The notes under the pieces: generated by a model | The model's database searches: none | What the model saw: the letters and a program-made list of their open reading frames with translations, nothing else | Told to the model about the DNA's origin: nothing | Program-made: the position numbers and the translations under genes | DNA from: Butyrivibrio sp. VCB2006 | GTDB lineage: Bacteria; Bacillota; Clostridia; Lachnospirales; Lachnospiraceae | DNA: 45,344 nt | Assembly: GCF_000420945.1 (NCBI RefSeq) | Contig: NZ_ATVX01000022.1 | Span: 1-45,344, forward strand | Direction of reading: 5' to 3' | Shown here: piece by piece, positions 41,864 to 45,344 of the stretch | Numbering within the stretch: position 1 is the stretch's first letter | Layout: every line of letters starts with the position of its first letter

Positions 41864-42907
41864 ATGAGAAAGTATGATTATTCTTTTCTGAAGAAAGAAA
41901 TACCTGGAAATATAGTTGGTACAGTAGGTATAATATCAGATCTTAATGCCAGAAACCAGATAAGAAAACTGCAGTATGAAAAGACATTTGATAAGCTCCG
42001 TAAGAAGGCAATAATAGAATCTGTAAAGGGTAGTAATGAGATTGAAGGTATCGTTACTACAGAGGAAAGAATTAAGGACCTGGTTGAAGGTGCGACGCCT
42101 TTAACCCATGATGAAAAAGAAATCTCCGGATATAAGGATTCACTTAATCTGATTCATTCTACGCACGGAGACCTTGATGTGACAAAGGATGTAATCCTTA
42201 TGTTTCACAGAATGATGGAAGAATCAGTGAATCCGGTTGAAGCTGGGCATTTTAAATCCAGAGACAACCTGATTATGGAGTTTGATAAAGATGGTAACAG
42301 GAGAGTGGGGTTTACACCTGTAAAGGCCAGTGAAACGGAAAAAGCTATAGAACAGCTTCTTCTTGCTTACTATGATGCAAGGCAGGACATGGAAATACCG
42401 GTCCTGTTTCTAATCCCATGTTTCATAGTGGATTTCCTGTGCATACATCCGTTTCTTGATGGCAACGGAAGAGTTTCAAGGCTCCTTACCGTGCTTATGC
42501 TTTACATTGCAGGTTACGACATAGGAAGATATATCTCTGTAGAAAACCAGATAAACAAATATAAAGAAAGCTATTATGCTTCTCTTGAGCAGGCTTCTGC
42601 TGGATGGCATGAAAACAAAAATGATTACACCCCTTTTATAGTAAACTTCCTCCAGATTCTATACAGATGTTTCAAGGATTTAGATGAATCATTCATGGAA
42701 ATATCACTTAAAAAGGCAAAAAAATCTGAGAGGGTTGAAGCTGTTCTGATGGGAGCAATAGCTCCAGTGTCGAAAGCTGATATTGCAGAAAAGCTTCCGG
42801 ATGTAAGTGTAAAGACAATAGAACTGGTCCTTAGCAAAATGCTGAAAGAAGATAAGATTGAAAAAATAGGAACCTTCAAGGATGCCAGATATATGAAGAA
42901 AAGGTAA
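41864..42907 (+). CDS. Fic domain protein (AMP transferase type), with winged helix
   Basis: 347 residues. N-terminal helix carries the inhibitory motif S57-x3-E61-G62 (SNEIEG), so activity is held in check intramolecularly (class II). The Fic core is complete: H195-P-F-L-D-G-N-G-R-V-S-R. The C-terminus (about 275-347) is a winged-helix DNA-binding-like domain. The usual reaction is transfer of AMP from ATP to a protein Ser/Thr/Tyr hydroxyl; substrates are mostly unknown. The gene follows the ATPase relic and a dispersed element. No antitoxin-like partner gene is needed because the inhibitory helix is built in. A leader at 41795-41863 has AAAGAGG before the ATG. Confidence 0.9.
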   Translation: MRKYDYSFLKKEIPGNIVGTVGIISDLNARNQIRKLQYEKTFDKLRKKAIIESVKGSNEIEGIVTTEERIKDLVEGATPLTHDEKEISGYKDSLNLIHSTHGDLDVTKDVILMFHRMMEESVNPVEAGHFKSRDNLIMEFDKDGNRRVGFTPVKASETEKAIEQLLLAYYDARQDMEIPVLFLIPCFIVDFLCIHPFLDGNGRVSRLLTVLMLYIAGYDIGRYISVENQINKYKESYYASLEQASAGWHENKNDYTPFIVNFLQILYRCFKDLDESFMEISLKKAKKSERVEAVLMGAIAPVSKADIAEKLPDVSVKTIELVLSKMLKEDKIEKIGTFKDARYMKKR

Positions 42908-42995
42908 AGGAAAAATGGGATAAGAAATATCATTCCATTGGAGCTTGAGAAGCTAAGACATCTGGCATTCACAAAAAAAGAGATAGGAGAGTCTG

Positions 42996-43451
42996 ATGGC
43001 TAAAGCACTTCTTGTGATAGATGTTCAGTCTAAATACATGGATAAGTATGGTCTTTCACTTATTGACCGCATAAATGAACGTATAGGAAAATCATCTGAT
43101 GATGGATCTATCGTCGCTTATGTAAAGAATATAGGAAGAGCGGAAAATGCAGGAGATTATCTGCTTGATGAGAGACTGAATGTTGTTTCTGATTATATTT
43201 TTGAAAAGAGCTTCCCAAGTGCTTTTTCTTCTGAAAAGTTTTGCGTCTTTTTAAAGGATAATGGGATAACAGATCTTGAACTTATAGGCGTAGATGGAAG
43301 CTCATGTGTTGCAAAGACTGCGTTTGATGCGGTTTTAAATGGCTATGGAACATACGTTAATCTTTCATGCGTTTCAAGTATTAACGACAAGATATTTGAT
43401 AAGACCATTGAAAAGATGGAAAATTCAGGGATCAGGATGATACGGGAGTAG
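42996..43451 (+). CDS. Isochorismatase-like cysteine hydrolase
   Basis: 151 residues, isochorismatase-like fold: catalytic triad D9 (LLVIDVQ), K71 (FEKSFPSAF) and C104 (GVDGSSCVAKT). The family includes nicotinamidases, isochorismatases and N-carbamoyl hydrolases; which reaction applies here cannot be read. Shorter than a classical nicotinamidase. AGGAGAG precedes the ATG. It lies two bases ahead of a small gene (43454), so they are coupled, and 88 bases behind the Fic gene; a short open tail (PLELEKLRHLAFTKKE) in that gap looks like debris. Confidence 0.85.
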   Translation: MAKALLVIDVQSKYMDKYGLSLIDRINERIGKSSDDGSIVAYVKNIGRAENAGDYLLDERLNVVSDYIFEKSFPSAFSSEKFCVFLKDNGITDLELIGVDGSSCVAKTAFDAVLNGYGTYVNLSCVSSINDKIFDKTIEKMENSGIRMIRE

Positions 43452-43453
43452 TT

Positions 43454-43672
43454 ATGGAGCAGCAAAAACTCTTTTACAATATTTGCAATGACCTGTGGGC
43501 TTTTTCAAAGACAATGGATAAGCCTAAGGATAAAATGACTGATGATGACTGGGCTACAGCTATTTCCCTTATGGAAAGCACTGCAGAAAAGTATAAGAAA
43601 CTTGGGGAAAAGGAATATGCACTGGCGTATTCTTCAATGATGAATATTCTGGACTATGTTGAGAGAGCATAG
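43454..43672 (+). CDS. Small acidic protein, unknown
   Basis: 72 residues, all-helical and soluble (DLWAFSKTMDKPKDKMTDDDWATAI). Not recognised. GGGAG precedes the ATG, two bases after the isochorismatase stop, so it is translated together with that hydrolase and may be a partner. Similar small Asp/Trp-containing proteins are common next to plasmid or phage genes, but no closer link can be made. Confidence 0.65.
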   Translation: MEQQKLFYNICNDLWAFSKTMDKPKDKMTDDDWATAISLMESTAEKYKKLGEKEYALAYSSMMNILDYVERA

Positions 43673-43815
43673 TATAGGGGAGGATGTACTAAGTATATAG
43701 TGAGCATTGGCCCCTGTAATGAGTGGATACCGTGAAATAGCGCCTCTTAATTTGCTCCTGTCCATATGTATTCTTTCCAAAAGCGGCATTATACTTGATA
43801 TCCATAAGGAGATCT

Positions 43816-43956
43816 ATGATTATGACTGCTAAACTAATAATGATGTGGGTACTTGTTGCAACTATTATGCCTGTAACATTGCTTTTTGGTGTTTCTGTTT
43901 CAAGAAACGAAAAGGAAATGGAAAAAAGGAGAAAAATAGATACAGACTATGTGTGA
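43816..43956 (+). CDS. Very small single-helix membrane protein
   Basis: 46 residues: a hydrophobic helix (about 4-27, LIMMWVLVATIMPVTLLFGV) and a charged tail (SRNEKEMEKRRK). AAGGAG (43806-43811) is close upstream. The last eight bases overlap the next gene. Unknown function; it may assist the following membrane protein. The 140 bases before it have no visible gene. Confidence 0.55.
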   Translation: MIMTAKLIMMWVLVATIMPVTLLFGVSVSRNEKEMEKRRKIDTDYV

Positions 43957-44398
43957 CAAGGTACTTGCATATCTGGCTATTATATGCGCGATGTGCGGCT
44001 TTCTTTATTGTTTTTTACATTTTCTTACTCTTTTGAGACTGAATTATAGCTGTACTAAAAAGGTTGTAGGAGAGCTTGTTGATATGGAGATAACTGTAAG
44101 GCAGGAGAAAGTCAACTGGATCTACATTTATACACCTGTTTTCAGGTATCACTATAACCGTCACTGGTATACTTCAAGATCAGCGATAGAGATGGTGCAT
44201 GTAAAGGCAGATAAGCCACTTTACAGGATAGGAGCTAAAAAGGCTGTATATATATGTCCTGATGCTCCGGATAAATGTATCCATAGTAGGCTACGGGGAG
44301 ATAACTGCTCTCAGGACATGTCAATAATCCTTGGTCAGTACGGCGCTGGCCTTGGACTTATGCTTTTTCTTGTACTGTGCTTCGTGTTCTTCAGATGA
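43949..44398 (+). CDS. DUF3592-like membrane protein
   Basis: 149 residues. An N-terminal membrane helix (about 5-30), a beta-rich middle (GELVDMEITVRQ, YIYTPVFRYHYNRHWYTS, ICPDAPDKC) and a C-terminal helix (about 127-148). This layout resembles DUF3592 proteins, which sit between two helices with an extracellular beta domain. The start overlaps the previous gene, so translation is coupled; its own ribosome site is 17 bases away. Function unknown. Confidence 0.65.
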   Translation: MCDKVLAYLAIICAMCGFLYCFLHFLTLLRLNYSCTKKVVGELVDMEITVRQEKVNWIYIYTPVFRYHYNRHWYTSRSAIEMVHVKADKPLYRIGAKKAVYICPDAPDKCIHSRLRGDNCSQDMSIILGQYGAGLGLMLFLVLCFVFFR

Positions 44399-44421
44399 TG
44401 CAGAGTTTTTTGGATAGGTGG

Positions 44422-44538
44422 ATGTTTATGACAGATGTATTTACAGATATTATCATACGGATTGAAGGATGGGGATATATACTGATTCCTGCTTTTTGCA
44501 TTATTATAAATATCGTGCGAGAAAACCCCTTCCGATGA
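44422..44538 (+). CDS. Small membrane protein cut by an insertion element
   Basis: 38 codons from the ATG at 44422 (or 44428), with ATAGGTGG upstream. One hydrophobic helix (IIIRIEGWGYILIPAFCIII). The last codons (RENPFR) come from the end of the IS605-like element that starts near 44517, so the original gene was longer and its remainder is not seen within the window. Confidence 0.4.
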   Translation: MFMTDVFTDIIIRIEGWGYILIPAFCIIINIVRENPFR

Positions 44539-44561
44539 AGTCGGTTGTGGGATGAATCGCA

Positions 44562-44886
44562 CTAGCTTTTCTTTTTGTATTTCCCCGTCTTAATGTATTT
44601 GCGTTTGTGTTCCTCTGTTCGTTGATCTTCAATGTATTTCTTGACAGTATCAAGAGAAACACTTCCGGTAGTGGCGCAAAAGTAACTTGCGCTCCAGAAG
44701 GGTGAATCTCCCCATAGGTATTTCTCAACGTGTGTTCTATATATATTTCTCACTTCTTTGGGCAGCTGTGATTACTTTCTTTCTGTATTTAGTCACGAAA
44801 ATTACATGGTATGTGAGTTTGTATACGGAATGTGAGCCTCTTCTGTACTCGTTCAGGATATCTGATTCCAGCATCGATTTCTGCAT
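44562..44886 (-). pseudogene. tnpA: Broken tnpA (IS200/IS605 Y1 HUH transposase)
   Basis: From the ATG at 44884-44886 the frame gives VYKLTYHVIFVTKYRKKVI, typical of the TnpA N-terminus, and stops at 44737. A second frame (from about 44753 down to 44562) gives HVEKYLWGDSPFWSASYFCA and GSVSLDTVKKYIEDQ, the TnpA C-terminus. The centre with the HUH metal-binding motif is missing and the frame is shifted, so it cannot transpose on its own. AAGGAG precedes the ATG on the reverse strand. Confidence 0.85.
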
Positions 44887-44918
44887 AAATTTACTCCTTA
44901 TACAAAGAGAACATATGT

Positions 44919-44947
44919 TTGTACTTTTCTGAAAAGTGTGCTATAAT
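44919..44947 (+). promoter_or_regulatory. Strong sigma-A promoter for tnpB
   Basis: TTGTAC (44919-44924), 17-bp spacer, TATAAT (44942-44947), with a TG two bases before the -10 region. Points to tnpB, whose likely GTG start lies 36 bases further. Confidence 0.65.
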
Positions 44948-44982
44948 ACTAACTATAGAATACTGCTAAGGAATTTACAACC

Positions 44983-45344
44983 GTGTACAGAACAAGGCAA
45001 TACAGGATAAACCAAAACCACATACTCTATGACTATTGCAGGGATATCTGCAGATCATCAGCCGTTCTGTACAACAGGGCAAATTTCATCTTAAGGCAGT
45101 ATTCGTCTGCAGTAGATTCAATGGCTTTGTTCAAGCCTCTTTTCCCAAATCAGATGATGGTTTACAGGCTCGTAAGGGATAGCCTTTTGGGGACTAAATA
45201 TCTTGGTGACAGCAAGTGGCTCTCGTATAATGCCCTTGATCATCTGCTAAAGGTTACAAGGGATAAGGCATACTATGCCCTTCCGTCACAGGCTAATCAG
45301 CAGATATTGAAACTTCTTCTCAGAGACTATAAGTCTTTCTTTGA
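44983..45344 (+). CDS. tnpB: TnpB-like RNA-guided nuclease / IS605 OrfB, partial
   Basis: First 120 codons of a TnpB: YRTRQYRINQNHILYDYCRD, RANFILRQYSSAVDSM, LPSQANQQILKLLLRDYKSF. These match the N-terminal part of TnpB proteins (QANQQIL helix, RDYKSFF). Catalytic RuvC residues and the zinc ribbon would lie downstream of the window. The GTG at 44983 is used since no ATG exists; AAGGA (44968-44972) is 11 bases upstream. TnpB proteins are guide-RNA-directed DNA endonucleases that use RNA from the element's right end; here that end is not visible. Confidence 0.8.
   Translation, partial: MYRTRQYRINQNHILYDYCRDICRSSAVLYNRANFILRQYSSAVDSMALFKPLFPNQMMVYRLVRDSLLGTKYLGDSKWLSYNALDHLLKVTRDKAYYALPSQANQQILKLLLRDYKSFF

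Larger units (their letters stand above)
44517..45344 (+). mobile_element. IS605-like element (IS200/IS605 family), right part beyond the window
   Basis: The left boundary has a GCGAGAAAACCCC...GTGGGATGAATCGC stretch (44517-44560) that can fold into an imperfect hairpin, as at IS200/IS605 ends. Inside are a reverse-strand tnpA relic (44562-44886) and a forward tnpB (from 44983), divergent as in IS605. The shared region holds a good promoter. The element continues past 45344. It has cut a small membrane gene at its left side. Confidence 0.75.

Noticed and set aside
41864..42907. Fic-based toxin-antitoxin pair or anti-phage system
   Set aside because: The inhibitory motif is inside the Fic protein itself and no antitoxin or known defence partner adjoins; not enough to claim such a system.
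44687..44932. 81-codon forward frame
   Set aside because: Shadow of the reverse-strand tnpA relic.
1..45344. tRNA, rRNA and classical riboswitches
   Set aside because: Intergenic regions were checked by eye for cloverleaf, rRNA and common riboswitch landmarks; none were found. A covariance-model search was not possible.

Overview
The window looks like chromosomal DNA of a low-to-moderate GC, anaerobic Gram-positive bacterium of the Clostridia, most probably a gut or rumen Lachnospiraceae close to Butyrivibrio. The reasons are the strong AGGAGG-type ribosome binding sites, the many HTH-plus-TPR regulators, lipobox lipoproteins, a dicluster ferredoxin of the anaerobe type and the general protein flavour. 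No rRNA, tRNA or CRISPR array was seen. This assignment is inference from content only.

Layout. 1-5.4 kb: an MFS transporter, an N-terminally eroded HTH regulator, a flavin reductase joined to the debris of an ABC exporter, a second MFS drug-efflux-type transporter and an HTH-TPR regulator. 5.5-13.3 kb: an anchored unknown protein, a 1106-residue DUF5107-TPR protein, a membrane acyltransferase coupled to an HTH-AbrB fusion regulator, and a dicluster ferredoxin-like protein. 13.6-25.1 kb: a nine-gene collinear 'protease island' with three M13 (neprilysin-like) lipoprotein metallopeptidases, one PrsW-type and two CPBP-type intramembrane proteases, and a three-gene BcrA/LanFEG-like ABC transporter, behind a 36-bp near-perfect palindrome. 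25.1-31.4 kb: gene debris, an ABC-F ribosome-protection-type gene with an upstream leader peptide and attenuator-like leader, an HTH-TPR regulator, an MFS transporter, a Nudix remnant and an APH-family phosphotransferase.

31.4-31.8 kb is non-coding but highly ordered: seven 35-bp units, each ACACT-N25-AGTGT (or close), placed 52, 53, 62, 63 or 73 bp apart, that is 5, 6 or 7 helical turns. 31.9-36.5 kb: a two-component system and a large tannase-like esterase lipoprotein; both promoters carry the same TTCAA direct repeat (11-bp period) at the same distance from the -10, so they probably form one regulon. 36.7-41.3 kb: an anchored SGNH hydrolase with a long Glu/Lys tail, an RpiB/LacAB-type isomerase, and a reverse-strand gene fusing GT2 glycosyltransferase, GtrA and phosphodiester glycosidase domains. 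41.3-45.3 kb: a decayed DUF4143-type ATPase, a Fic protein, an isochorismatase-like hydrolase, several small membrane proteins and the left part of an IS605-like element with a dead tnpA and a tnpB that runs off the window.

The island is the best candidate for an undescribed multi-gene system. The sequence suggests that surface peptidases, membrane proteases and a peptide-type ABC pump act together on extracellular or membrane-inserted peptides, either to resist antimicrobial peptides or to process a signal. No precursor peptide gene is visible inside it.
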